DNA from: CAVQXR01 sp046330455
Lineage (GTDB): Bacteria > Actinomycetota > Thermoleophilia > Gaiellales > Gaiellaceae
Assembly: GCA_046330455.1 (NCBI GenBank)
Contig: JAXLSU010000005.1
Location: 157,680-221,679 of the forward strand
Direction: 5' to 3'
DNA: 64,000 nt
Below the pieces are notes generated by a model, which was given only the letters and a program-made list of their open reading frames with translations, ran no database searches and had not been told where the DNA came from. Numbering within the stretch: position 1 is the first letter of the stretch; every line of letters starts with the position of its first letter. Shown here piece after piece: positions 50,057 through 57,982 of the stretch. The position numbers were made by a program, and so were the translations under genes.

Positions 50057-50911
50057 CTAGGCCCTGCGCGCCGCGGCCCGGAGCGCCGCCTGAAACGTGC
50101 CGGCGGCCGGACCGGGCTCTCCGTCACCGATCGGCCGGCCGTCGAGCGAGACGATCGGCATGATCTCCCGGACGGACGACGAGCTGAACGCCTCCTCGGC
50201 CGCCGCGAGGTCGGCGACCCCGTAGCGTCCCTCCTCCACCTCGTACCCGAGCTCCGAGGCAGCGGCGAGCACGTGGCCCCGCGTCACCCCGGCGAGGATC
50301 CCCAGCTCGAGCGTCGGCGTGAACAGCACCGTGCTCCTGCGCCACCACACGTTCGTCACGGGCCCCTCGAGCACCCAGCCGTCGGTCGACACGAACACGG
50401 CGTCGTCGCCGCCCTGGCGTCTCGCCTCGGTCTCGGCCGCCATGTTGAGCGCGTAGCTCGTCGATTTCACGCCCGCCAGCATCCAGGGTTCCGACCGTTG
50501 CCGCGTGTCGAGCGGCAGCGTCAGGGCGACGGCCCGCAGGCCCCTGGCCCGTCGCTCCTCGAGACCGGGCGGGAGCGCGCTCACGAGGGCCAGCGCGGTC
50601 GGCGTTCCCGTCCCCTCACGACCTCCCGTCCAGTAGAGGCGGAGCGCGCAGTCGTCGACCCCTGCGGCCGCGAGCGCGTCTGTCGCGAGCCCCGACAGGG
50701 CCTCCGGGTCGACGGTGGGAATCCCGATCCGTTCGGCCGACGCGGAGAGCCGGGCGAGATGCTCGTCCATCCGAAAGGGCCTGCCGTCGTAGACACGAAG
50801 CGTCTCGAACGCGGCGAGCCCGCGCAGCAGCCCGAGATCGTCCGCGTACAGGACTGGCTCGTCCGGCGAGATCGCCCCGCGGCCCGAGACGGCGAGCCCG
50901 AGCAGCGTCAT
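50057..50911 (-). CDS. pabC: Aminotransferase class IV (aminodeoxychorismate lyase-like)
   Basis: PLP fold-type IV enzyme of 284 aa. The start has LYADDLGLLRGLAAFETLRVYDG, the PLP Lys is in LAGVKSTSYALNM (about residue 150), and FVSTDGWVLEGPVTNVWW and LGILAGVTRG follow. D-amino acid and branched-chain aminotransferases share this fold, but the four-base overlap with pabB (ATGA) makes 4-amino-4-deoxychorismate lyase, which makes p-aminobenzoate for folate, the best call. Confidence 0.87.
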   Translation of the reverse strand: MTLLGLAVSGRGAISPDEPVLYADDLGLLRGLAAFETLRVYDGRPFRMDEHLARLSASAERIGIPTVDPEALSGLATDALAAAGVDDCALRLYWTGGREGTGTPTALALVSALPPGLEERRARGLRAVALTLPLDTRQRSEPWMLAGVKSTSYALNMAAETEARRQGGDDAVFVSTDGWVLEGPVTNVWWRRSTVLFTPTLELGILAGVTRGHVLAAASELGYEVEEGRYGVADLAAAEEAFSSSSVREIMPIVSLDGRPIGDGEPGPAAGTFQAALRAAARRA

Positions 50912-51963
50912 ACGGACACCGGCTCTCGTACGGAGGCGCCGATCGCGGCGAGCAGCGGCCTCGCCTTCACCCACGACTCCTCGATCTCCTCGTGCGGATC
51001 GGAGTCCCAGACGATGCCGCCGCCGACCCACAGGTGGATCCGGTCGCCGGCGATCGCGAACGTCCTGATCGTCAGCGCGAGGTCGAAGTCGCCGTTTGCG
51101 TACACGGTGCCGAGCGCGCCCATCGACGCACCGCGGCCGACGGGCTCGAGCGCGGCGATGTGGTCGACGGCGGAGATCTTCGGCGCGCCGGTCACCGAGC
51201 CGCCCGGGAACGTGGCCGCGAGGATCCCGGCGAGGCCCGTGCCGGGGCGGAGCAGGCCTTCGACCGTCGAGACGAGGTGGACGACGCCGGCCATCGCACG
51301 CTCGGCCATGAGCTCCGGCCACCGGACGGAGCCGGCGAGGCAGAGCCGGGAGAGGTCGTTCCGCTCGAGGTCGACGATCATCACGTGCTCCGCGGCGTCC
51401 TTGGGCGAGCTCCGCAGCTCGTCGGCCGCCGTGACCGGCCTCGTCCCCTTGATCGGCATCGTCCAGACCCGGTCGCCCCGGCGCGCGAGGAACAGCTCTG
51501 GAGACGCCGACACGATCGCCCACCCGTCGCCGACGAGAGGGCGGGGATGGAGCGGGGCGAGCGGGGCGAGCGTCGCGGCGAGGCCGTGGACATCGCCGCG
51601 AAACGGTGCCGAGAGGTGCTGGACGAGATTCACCTGGTAGACGTCGCCACGGGCGATCGCGCCATGGACGGCGTCGATCGCGGCCGCGTAGGCGCGCTCG
51701 TCCCAGGAAGGTTCGAAACGGCCCGCGACGAAGGCGCCGGGGGTGGGGCAGGCGGCGGTCACGCGGCGGACCGAGCAGGCCGCGAGCGGCAGCGGGCAGG
51801 GCTCCGGCGGGTCGGGCGCGGAGGAGCGCCGGATCGTCCGCGAGAGCCCGTAGCCGAGGTACACGTCCGCACACAGCGACGGGCCGGCGGCAGGGAAGCC
51901 GGCCTGCGCGAGGTAGGCCTCGATCTGCTCGAACGCGCCGTCGGCCTCGTGGATCTCGATCAT
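50908..51963 (-). CDS. pabB: Aminodeoxychorismate synthase component I
   Basis: Chorismate-binding enzyme of 351 aa. The catalytic barrel shows GDVYQVNLVQHLSAPF, SASPELFLAR, MPIKGTRPV, EHVMIVDLERNDLSR, TFPGGSVTGAPK and IVWDSDPHEE. The N-terminal subdomain is reduced to about 80 residues. It adds ammonia to chorismate, with ammonia normally supplied by PabA, which is not seen adjacent. The ATG at 51963 has TACACT eight bases upstream (minus strand, 51972-51977). It is the first gene of a pabBC operon. Confidence 0.9.
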   Translation of the reverse strand: MIEIHEADGAFEQIEAYLAQAGFPAAGPSLCADVYLGYGLSRTIRRSSAPDPPEPCPLPLAACSVRRVTAACPTPGAFVAGRFEPSWDERAYAAAIDAVHGAIARGDVYQVNLVQHLSAPFRGDVHGLAATLAPLAPLHPRPLVGDGWAIVSASPELFLARRGDRVWTMPIKGTRPVTAADELRSSPKDAAEHVMIVDLERNDLSRLCLAGSVRWPELMAERAMAGVVHLVSTVEGLLRPGTGLAGILAATFPGGSVTGAPKISAVDHIAALEPVGRGASMGALGTVYANGDFDLALTIRTFAIAGDRIHLWVGGGIVWDSDPHEEIEESWVKARPLLAAIGASVREPVSV

Positions 51964-52016
51964 TCGCCCTGAGTGTAAGCCCCGGAGCCTTCTGACCTCT
52001 TCCCTACAATCCGGCC

Positions 52017-52835
52017 GTGAACGAGCGGCCGATCGGGATCTTCGACTCGGGAGCCGGCGGTCTGACCGTCCTCCACGAGTGCCTCGTGACGATGCCCCAC
52101 GAGGACTTCGTCTACCTGGGCGACGGGGCGCGGTGCCCGTACGGGCCGAGAGCGGCCGGCGAGATCGCCCGGTTCGCGCTCGAGATCGCGTCCTTCCTCG
52201 AGGCCGAGGGGGTGAAGCTGATCCTGGCCGCCTGCAACTCGGCGACCGCGGCCGCGCTGCCGCTGCTCCAGGAGCGCCTGTCCGTCACCGTCCTCGGCGT
52301 CCTGACGCCGGAGGCCCGGGCCGCCGTACAGGCGACGCGCAACAGGCGGATCGGCGTGCTCGCGACCGAGGCCACCGTGGCGAGCGGGCGCTACACCGGA
52401 GCGATCCACGGGCTCGACGCCGGCGCGCACGTGGTCGAGGTCGCCTGCCCGAAGCTCGTCCCGCTGATCGAGGAGCCGGCCTCCGTCGAGGTGATCGCAG
52501 GGGCCGTCCGCGAGTACGCGGCGCCGCTCAAGGCCGCCGACGTCGACACGGTGATCCTCGGCTGCACGCACTACCCGCTGATCCGGCCGGTCTTCGAGCG
52601 CGAGCTCGGCCGCCGCATCCGCCTCGTCTTCTCGGCAGAGGAGACGGCACGCGAGATCGCCGAGACCCTTGCGCGCAAGGGGATCGCGAACGACCAGGAT
52701 CGGGAGGGGCACAGCCGCTTCCTGACCACCGGCGCTCCCGGCGAGTTTCGGGCGCTCGGCGAGCGGTTCCTCCAGCTCCCGCTCGGCGAGGTCGAGCGTG
52801 TCCGGCTCGAAGACCTCCGGCGGTCGGCGGCGTGA
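52017..52835 (+). CDS. murI: Glutamate racemase
   Basis: Racemase of 272 aa that makes D-glutamate for peptidoglycan. The two catalytic Cys are in AACNSATAAALP (about residue 73) and LGCTHYPLI (about 183). The start GIFDSGAGGLTVL and FVYLGDGARCPYG are standard. GTG start; TACAAT (52005-52010) is six bases upstream, the cleanest -10 box in the window and a probable leaderless mRNA. The rph gene follows 18 bases downstream. Confidence 0.95.
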   Translation: MNERPIGIFDSGAGGLTVLHECLVTMPHEDFVYLGDGARCPYGPRAAGEIARFALEIASFLEAEGVKLILAACNSATAAALPLLQERLSVTVLGVLTPEARAAVQATRNRRIGVLATEATVASGRYTGAIHGLDAGAHVVEVACPKLVPLIEEPASVEVIAGAVREYAAPLKAADVDTVILGCTHYPLIRPVFERELGRRIRLVFSAEETAREIAETLARKGIANDQDREGHSRFLTTGAPGEFRALGERFLQLPLGEVERVRLEDLRRSAA

Positions 52836-52853
52836 TCAGGCAGGGTGAGCACG

Positions 52854-53546
52854 ATGCGTGAGACACGCCGCGCCGACGAGATGCGGACGCTGACGATCGT
52901 CCCCGGCTACCTCGAGCAGGCCCACGGGTCGGCCCTGATCTCGTTCGGTCGCACCCGTGTGCTCTGCACGGCGACGATCGAGGACGGGGTCCCCCGCTGG
53001 CTCGCCGGCAGCGGCAAGGGGTGGCTGACGGCCGAATACGGAATGCTCCCGGCCTCGACCTCGAGCCGCACCACCCGCGAGGCGAGCGTCGGTCGGCAGA
53101 AGGGGAGGACCGTCGAGATCCAGCGCCTGATCGGGCGCTCGCTGCGGGCCGCCTACGAGCTGGAGCGCCTCGGCGAGCGTACGGTCTGGCTCGACTGCGA
53201 CGTGCTCGAGGCGGACGGCGGGACGAGGACGGCGGCGATCTCCGGCGTCTGGGTCGCGCTCGCGCTCGCGGCACGACACCGCGGGCTGCCCGAGCCTGCC
53301 GACCACGTGGCGGCCGTCTCGGTCGGCATCGTCGAGGGGCGCTGCCTGCTCGACCTCGACTACGCGGAGGACGCGGGCGCGGAGGTCGACATGAACGTCG
53401 TGATGACGGGCGGCGGGCGGCTCATCGAGGTGCAGGCGACGGCCGAGAAGACGCCGTTCGAGCGGGCCCATCTCGACGAGCTCCTGCGGCTGGCGGCGAT
53501 CGGGACGGAGCGGATCGTCGAGGCACAGCGGCTCGCGCTGTCGTGA
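52854..53546 (+). CDS. rph: Ribonuclease PH
   Basis: Phosphorolytic 3'-5' exoribonuclease of 230 aa for tRNA 3'-end trimming. The start R-E-T-R-R-A-D-E-M-R resembles the RPDGRxxDELR motif. LTAEYGMLPAST, SVGRQKGRTVEIQRLIGRSLR, DCDVLEADGGTRTAAISG and DMNVVMTGGGRLIEVQ are family signatures. The ATG at 52854 fits the family N-terminus better than the GTG nine bases earlier. It overlaps rdgB by four bases. Confidence 0.95.
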   Translation: MRETRRADEMRTLTIVPGYLEQAHGSALISFGRTRVLCTATIEDGVPRWLAGSGKGWLTAEYGMLPASTSSRTTREASVGRQKGRTVEIQRLIGRSLRAAYELERLGERTVWLDCDVLEADGGTRTAAISGVWVALALAARHRGLPEPADHVAAVSVGIVEGRCLLDLDYAEDAGAEVDMNVVMTGGGRLIEVQATAEKTPFERAHLDELLRLAAIGTERIVEAQRLALS

Positions 53547-54127
53547 GGGTCGCGCTCGTCTCCCGGAACCGCGACAAACTGCGCGAGCTTCGGGAGCTCG
53601 TGCCCGGCTGGGAGCTCGAGCTGCTCGACACGACCGGGATTCCCGACGAGACCGGTACGACGTTCGAGGAGAACGCGCGCGAGAAGGCGCGATGGGGCCG
53701 CCGGTCGGCCCCGCCCGACGCCTGGGTGCTGGGCGAGGACTCGGGGCTGTGCGTCGACGGGCTCGACGGCGGCCCTGGGATCAGGTCGGCGCGCTACGCG
53801 GGCGAGCACGCGACCGACCGGGAGAATCTCGAGCGGCTGCTGGCCGCGCTCGAAGGGGTCGAGGGCCCGGGGCGGCGGGCTCGCTACGTCTGCGAGCTCG
53901 TGCTGCTCGCTCCGGACGGCCGCGAGGCCCGGGGCAGCGGCACGTTCCAGGGGTCGATCGCCCGTGGTCCCCGCGGTGAGGAGGGATTCGGCTACGACCC
54001 CGTCTTCGTGCCGGAGGGGCAGTCGCAGACCGTCGCGGAGCTCGGTGATCGGTGGAAGGCGAGCCACAGCCACCGGGCGCAGGCAGCCCGTTTGCTCGCC
54101 CGGGCCGTGCGAGGCTCCCTCGCCTGA
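53543..54127 (+). CDS. rdgB: dITP/XTP pyrophosphatase (RdgB/Ham1)
   Basis: Hydrolyses dITP and XTP to keep inosine and xanthosine out of DNA (194 aa). Family motifs: SRNRDKLRELREL at the start, TGTTFEENAREKA, GEDSGLCVDGLDGGPGIRSARYAG with the metal-binding Asp, EEGFGYDPVFVP, and ASHSHRAQAARLL. The GTG start overlaps the rph stop (GTGA), an arrangement common in actinobacteria. Confidence 0.94.
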   Translation: MRVALVSRNRDKLRELRELVPGWELELLDTTGIPDETGTTFEENAREKARWGRRSAPPDAWVLGEDSGLCVDGLDGGPGIRSARYAGEHATDRENLERLLAALEGVEGPGRRARYVCELVLLAPDGREARGSGTFQGSIARGPRGEEGFGYDPVFVPEGQSQTVAELGDRWKASHSHRAQAARLLARAVRGSLA

Positions 54128-54148
54128 CCCTGTGGTAGCGTGCGAGCG

Positions 54149-54619
54149 ATGGAGCCGTCGGAAGCGCTCGCCGATCTGATCGAGATCTCGACGCAGATCA
54201 GGGCCGCCGTCATCGTGGCCCCCGGCGGGGACGTGATCTCGGCGGCGGGTGCAGACGGAGACCAGGCGCGAGACCTGGCGCGGGGGGCCCGTGAGCTCGT
54301 GGCTGCCGCCGCCGATGCGATGGGAGGGAGCGAGAGCCGCGAGCGGCTCGCCCAGATCCAGGCGGCGATGCCGCAGGGCTCCGTGTTCGTCGTCCAGGAC
54401 GAGGAGCGCCTCGTGGCCGCGGTCACCGTTGCCGAGCCGACGGTCGGACTCGTGTTCTACGACCTGAAGACGTGCCTGCGCCACGTCGCCGGCGAGTCGC
54501 TGGCCCCGAAGCCGCGCCCGCGCGCGGCCGGGACGGTCGAGCCGACCCCGGGTACGACCGACGAGGCTCCCGCGGGCGAGCAGGCGCAAGCGAACGAGGA
54601 GGAAGATGGCACGCCCTAG
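54149..54619 (+). CDS. Roadblock/LC7-like domain protein
   Basis: Protein of 156 aa. Residues 5-115 have the alternating helix-strand order of Roadblock/LC7 domains (ADLIEISTQIRAAVIVAPGG, then VFVVQDEERLVAAVTV and VGLVFYDLKTCLRHV). The last 40 residues are Pro/Glu-rich and disordered. In actinobacteria such domains often partner small GTPases, none of which is visible here. TAGCGT (54136-54141) is seven bases before the ATG. It overlaps the next gene by 14 bases. Confidence 0.65.
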   Translation: MEPSEALADLIEISTQIRAAVIVAPGGDVISAAGADGDQARDLARGARELVAAAADAMGGSESRERLAQIQAAMPQGSVFVVQDEERLVAAVTVAEPTVGLVFYDLKTCLRHVAGESLAPKPRPRAAGTVEPTPGTTDEAPAGEQAQANEEEDGTP

Positions 54620-54821
54620 GACGATCGCAGCGCTCGCCGCCGCCGCCGGAGTCGCAGGGGTCGTGTTGTGGCGGCGGCGCTCGCGAAGGAGGGAGCACGT
54701 CGACCTCTACTTCGCCGACGGATCCATGGTCTCGTTCCAGCCCGGGTCGCTCGAGGCAGGGCGGCTCCTGCCGATCGCGGAGGGGATGCTCGCCGCGGTG
54801 AACGGCTCCGCCGCGCGGTGA
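54606..54821 (+). CDS. Small single-pass membrane protein
   Basis: Protein of 71 aa. The N-terminal hydrophobic stretch TIAALAAAAGVAGVVLW (residues 6-22) is followed by RRRSRRREH, a stop-transfer signal, and a short soluble tail with DLYFADGSMVSFQPGS. GAGGAGGAAG directly before the ATG is an unusually strong ribosome site. It is joined to the Roadblock-like gene upstream and pyrE downstream by overlaps of 14 and 4 bases. Confidence 0.7.
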   Translation: MARPRTIAALAAAAGVAGVVLWRRRSRRREHVDLYFADGSMVSFQPGSLEAGRLLPIAEGMLAAVNGSAAR

Positions 54822-55366
54822 GCCCTGCCGAGCTGGCGCGGGCGTTGCGCGAGCACGCCTACCTCGAGGGCGATTTCCTGCTCCGCTCGGGCCGCCGGTC
54901 GCGCTACTATCTCGACAAGTACCGCTTCGAGACGCGGCCCGAGCTCCTGCGGCCGCTCGGAGACCTGATCGCGCAGACCGCCGCGCGCGAGGAGCCGGAG
55001 GCGACCCTGCTCGCGGGCCCCGAGCTCGGAGCGGTGGCGCTCGCGGCCTCGGCGTCGCTCGCATCGGGGCTCCCGTTCCTGATCGTTCGCAAGGCCGGCA
55101 AGGAGTACGGGACCGCGAAGCGACTGGAGGGCGTTCATGCCGACGGCGAGCTCGTCTGCCTCGTCGAGGACGTCGTCACGACCGGCGGCGCCGCCGTCGA
55201 GGCCGTCGAGGCGCTCCGCGAGGCAGGGCTCGTCTGTCGTACTGCGATCTGCGTCGTCGACCGGGAGGAGGGAGGCGTCGAGGGAATGGCTGCGGCCGGG
55301 GTCCGCCTCGTGCCGCTCTTCCGAGCCGGAGAGGTGCTGGCGGCGGGCGAAAACCCGCATGGCTAG
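54818..55366 (+). CDS. pyrE: Orotate phosphoribosyltransferase
   Basis: Converts orotate and PRPP to OMP in pyrimidine synthesis (182 aa). SRYYLDKYRFETRPELL, the AGPELGAVALA loop, FLIVRKAGKEYGTAKRLEG, and the PRPP-binding LVEDVVTTGGAAVEAVEAL are diagnostic. GTG start overlaps the small membrane protein's stop. The next pyrimidine gene, pyrF, is 1.3 kb downstream. Confidence 0.94.
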   Translation: MSPAELARALREHAYLEGDFLLRSGRRSRYYLDKYRFETRPELLRPLGDLIAQTAAREEPEATLLAGPELGAVALAASASLASGLPFLIVRKAGKEYGTAKRLEGVHADGELVCLVEDVVTTGGAAVEAVEALREAGLVCRTAICVVDREEGGVEGMAAAGVRLVPLFRAGEVLAAGENPHG

Positions 55367-55389
55367 TGGAGATACGTGGCCGGGGAGCG

Positions 55390-55418
55390 TTGAGGACAGC
55401 AGGTGTGCCTGCTAGGCT
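55390..55418 (+). promoter_or_regulatory. Housekeeping sigma promoter for the HU gene
   Basis: TTGAGG at 55390-55395 and TAGGCT at 55413-55418 are separated by 17 bases, the ideal spacing. Transcription would begin near 55425, leaving a leader of about 45 bases with a ribosome site. Unlike most genes in the window, this one has both a -35 hexamer and a leader. Confidence 0.75.
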
Positions 55419-55469
55419 CCGGCGTTTGAGCACACCATCAGGCAAGCGAGACGAGGGGAGTGGAGAACG

Positions 55470-55748
55470 GTGACAAAGGCTGAGTTCGTCGACAAGGTCG
55501 CAGATGCGGCCGGCCTGTCCAAGAAGGACGCTGCCGCGGCGGTGGACGCGTTTCTCTCGACCGTGACGGAGACGCTGAGGAAGGGCGATTCGGTGAGCTT
55601 CACGGGCTTTGGCAAGTTCTCGACCGCGCACCGTGCCGCCCGCACGGGCGTCAACCCGCGGAACCCCGGCGAGAAGGTCAACATCCCGGCCGCGACCGTC
55701 CCGAAGTTCACGGCGGGAAGCCAGCTCAAGGCTTCCGTCAACCGCTAG
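55470..55748 (+). CDS. hup: HU-family DNA-binding protein
   Basis: Histone-like nucleoid protein of 92 aa. MTKAEFVDKVADAAGLSKKDA, FTGFGKFSTAHRAARTGVNP and the intercalating Pro in RNPGEKVNIPA match HU. It lacks the long Lys/Ala-rich tail of mycobacterial HupB. GTG start; GGGGAGTGGAG is upstream. A clear promoter precedes it and a strong terminator follows. Confidence 0.95.
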   Translation: MTKAEFVDKVADAAGLSKKDAAAAVDAFLSTVTETLRKGDSVSFTGFGKFSTAHRAARTGVNPRNPGEKVNIPAATVPKFTAGSQLKASVNR

Positions 55749-55773
55749 CCACCTCCTCGTTCCCGATCTCCGT

Positions 55774-55806
55774 CGCGAGGGCCGGAATCCGGCCCTCGCG
55801 CGTTTC
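55774..55806 (+). terminator. Intrinsic terminator after the HU gene
   Basis: Perfect 12-bp stem (55774-55785 and 55789-55800) with the 3-base loop AAT, then CGTTTCT. It begins 26 bases after the HU stop codon. This is the best intrinsic terminator in the window. Confidence 0.85.
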
Positions 55807-55844
55807 TCGGGGCTTGTCTGTGGCGCCAGGGCTGGGAGTTCATA

Positions 55845-55858
55845 CGAACAGGTGTTCG
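55845..55858 (+). promoter_or_regulatory. LexA (SOS) box overlapping the promoter of the DnaQ-like gene
   Basis: CGAAC at 55845-55849, four bases, then GTTCG at 55854-55858 form the perfect palindrome CGAAC-N4-GTTCG, the LexA operator of Gram-positive bacteria and actinobacteria. It lies two bases upstream of the -10 box TACACT (55861-55866), in the spacer where a repressor would block polymerase. The next start codon is at 55875. Confidence 0.75.
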
Positions 55859-55874
55859 TCTACACTCCTGATCG

Positions 55875-56636
55875 ATGTCCGTCACGCTCGAGGTTGCCGA
55901 CACTCTCGTCGCCGCGCTCGAGCGGAACGGGTCGCTTGCGCCGGCAGTGGCCGCGCAGCGCCTCCTGGCGCTCGCCTCGGGCCCTGCCTCCGTCGCCCGC
56001 TCGCTGCTCGAGGCCGTCGTCGAGGAGGATGCGCGGCTCGCGTGGCGTGACGGCCGGATCGCGCTGGCGGCCGAGCCGTCGGCGTCGCTCGCGCTCGCTC
56101 TCGGGCGCTATGCCGTGATCGATCTCGAGACGACGGGCCTCGCGCCCGGTCGGGACGAGATCACCGAGGCGGCGGTCGTGATCGTCGAGCGCGGTCGGAT
56201 CGTGAGACAGCTCGAGCTCCTCGCGACCGCGCGCCGCACGCCGGAGGCGATCGCACACCGGGTCGTGGAGCTCGCGGGCGCATCCGTGCTCGCGGGCCAC
56301 AACGTCGCATTCGACGTGCGCTTCCTCGACCAGGCGCTCGTGCGGAGGCGGGGCGTGCGCGTCGGCCTGGCCGTGGTCGACACGCTCGCTCTCGCCCGCC
56401 GGCTCCTCGCAGGGCGTACCGACGGGCACTCGCTCGCGGCGCTCGCCGCCTTCTTCGGAACGCCGACGGAGCCGTGTCATCGCGCGCTGCCCGACGCCCT
56501 GGCGACGGGCGAGATCCTCCTCCGCCTGCTCGAGCTGGCCGCCGAGCGCGGCCTCACGACGGTCGGGGATCTCTGTGCATGGAGCCGTCCGGCGGCGCCG
56601 GACAGCAGGGGCCGTAGGGGCCGGTCGATCATCTAG
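55875..56636 (+). CDS. DnaQ-like 3'-5' exonuclease
   Basis: DEDD-type exonuclease of 253 aa. Motif Exo I is YAVIDLETTGL (about residue 78), Exo II is GHNVAFDVRFL (about 140) and Exo III is CHRALPDA (about 198, with the H and D). An extra N-terminal domain of about 75 residues precedes it. Its relation to the proofreading subunit or to helicase-linked exonucleases (DinG type) is open. TACACT is eight bases before the ATG, under a LexA box, so it is probably induced by DNA damage. Confidence 0.87.
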   Translation: MSVTLEVADTLVAALERNGSLAPAVAAQRLLALASGPASVARSLLEAVVEEDARLAWRDGRIALAAEPSASLALALGRYAVIDLETTGLAPGRDEITEAAVVIVERGRIVRQLELLATARRTPEAIAHRVVELAGASVLAGHNVAFDVRFLDQALVRRRGVRVGLAVVDTLALARRLLAGRTDGHSLAALAAFFGTPTEPCHRALPDALATGEILLRLLELAAERGLTTVGDLCAWSRPAAPDSRGRRGRSII

Positions 56637-56646
56637 CCTTCGCCTC

Positions 56647-57576
56647 GTGGCCACGGGGATGGAGCAGGCACGCACCGCGGTGGCCGCGGCGTTTCCCGAC
56701 CGGCTCGCCGAGCTCGTCGACCGCAAGCGGAGCCAGCTCGTGGTCGGCCTCGATCCGCGTCCCGAGCTGCTTCCCGTCGAGCTGCGCGGGGCGGCGCACG
56801 CGAGCAGGGCGGCCGCGGCCGAGGCGTGCGAGCGCTTCTGCCGGGGCATCGTCGACGCGGTCGCGCAGTACGTCGTCGCGGTGAAGCCGCAGCTCGCGTT
56901 CTTCGAGGCGCTCGGCAGCGACGGGATCGGCGCGTTCGAGGAGGTGTGCCGCTACGCGCGCGCCGCCGGCCTGCTCGTGATCGCCGACGGCAAGCGGGGA
57001 GACATCGGCTCGACCGCCCGGGCGTACGCCGAGGCCTATCTGGAGCCCGGCGAGCGCGAGCCCGCGAGCGCGGACGCGCTGACCGTGAACCCGTACCTCG
57101 GGCGAGACTCGCTCGAGCCCTTCCTCGCTGCCTGCCGGCGCCACGGCTCGGGGCTGTTCTGCCTCGTCAAGACCTCGAACGCTGGGAGCGCCGACCTCCA
57201 GGACGTGGCGCTCTCCGACGGTCGCCCGCTGTGGCACCACGTCGCCGAGCTCGTCGACGACTGGGGCGAGGAGCTCGTCGGCGAGCGCGGGCTCTCGTGC
57301 GTCGGCGCGGTCGTCGGGGCGACGTACCCGAGGGCCGTCGGCGAGGCGCGACGCCTGCTTCCGAGGGCAGTCCTCCTGCTGCCGGGGATCGGGGCGCAGG
57401 GCGCCTCGGCCGGCGACGTCGCGCGGGCCTTCACGAGCGGCCCGGCGAGCGCGCTCGTCCCCGTCTCGAGAGGGATCATCTACGCCTTTCGCTCCGATTC
57501 GGACGACTGGCGGGCCGCGGCCGCGCAGGCTGCAGCCCACTTCCGGAGCGAGGTCTGGGCGGCCTCCGGCTGGTGA
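56647..57576 (+). CDS. pyrF: Orotidine 5'-phosphate decarboxylase (type 2)
   Basis: Last step of UMP synthesis (309 aa). The active-site DGKRGDIGSTA (about residue 115) is the type-2 form of the DxKxxDI motif. Other landmarks are VVGLDPRPELLP, VKPQLAFFEALG, LTVNPYLG and VPVSRGIIYAF. The GTG at 56647 is followed by an in-frame ATG four codons later; TAGCCT at 56634-56639 is seven bases upstream and lies across the previous stop. A LysM-domain gene follows directly. Confidence 0.92.
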   Translation: MATGMEQARTAVAAAFPDRLAELVDRKRSQLVVGLDPRPELLPVELRGAAHASRAAAAEACERFCRGIVDAVAQYVVAVKPQLAFFEALGSDGIGAFEEVCRYARAAGLLVIADGKRGDIGSTARAYAEAYLEPGEREPASADALTVNPYLGRDSLEPFLAACRRHGSGLFCLVKTSNAGSADLQDVALSDGRPLWHHVAELVDDWGEELVGERGLSCVGAVVGATYPRAVGEARRLLPRAVLLLPGIGAQGASAGDVARAFTSGPASALVPVSRGIIYAFRSDSDDWRAAAAQAAAHFRSEVWAASGW

Positions 57577-57578
57577 GC

Positions 57579-57920
57579 ATGGACCGGGTCAGGGTCTGGA
57601 TCGTGCGGATCGTCGCGCCGCTCGCGTTCATCGCCGCCGCGGTGGCGCTCGTCGTCCTCATCCAGCGGGGCCTCGAGGACGGGTCCGCCGACGGTGCGAC
57701 GCCGCAGGCGACGCTGCCCGACACGGTCGACGTGACGACGGTCGACACCGGCGGGGCCGTCGACACGACCGAGGCCGAGTACTACCGGATCAAGGAGGGC
57801 GACACGCTCGACCAGATCGCGGTGGAGTTCGGAACGACGGTCGACGACCTCCTCTTCCTGAACCCCGAGATCACCGATCCGCTCTCGATCCAGCCCGGCC
57901 AGCGGATTCGCGTGGCCTGA
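57579..57920 (+). CDS. LysM-domain membrane protein
   Basis: Protein of 113 aa. A hydrophobic segment (VAPLAFIAAAVALVVLIQ, about residues 12-29) anchors it; a Thr/Asp-rich linker follows; the C-terminal 45 residues are a LysM peptidoglycan-binding domain (YYRIKEGDTLDQIAVEFG, NPEIT, IQPGQRIRV). It probably sits in the envelope. A GTG six bases earlier that overlaps the pyrF stop is an alternative start. A REP-like palindrome follows its stop. Confidence 0.82.
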   Translation: MDRVRVWIVRIVAPLAFIAAAVALVVLIQRGLEDGSADGATPQATLPDTVDVTTVDTGGAVDTTEAEYYRIKEGDTLDQIAVEFGTTVDDLLFLNPEITDPLSIQPGQRIRVA

Positions 57921-57957
57921 CCGCCGAGGCCGGCCGCAAGCCGGGTGGGATCCGGCA

Positions 57958-57982
57958 GGGCCGGATGAGCTCCGGCCCCTAC
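57958..57982. repeat. REP-like palindrome
   Basis: Arms of 8 bp (57958-57965 and 57971-57978) with loop TGAGC. The sequence GGGCCGGATGAGCTCCGGCC differs by one base from the palindrome at 3287-3307. It sits at the convergent 3' ends of the LysM gene and the hypothetical gene, and supplies the stop codon of the latter. Confidence 0.75.
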
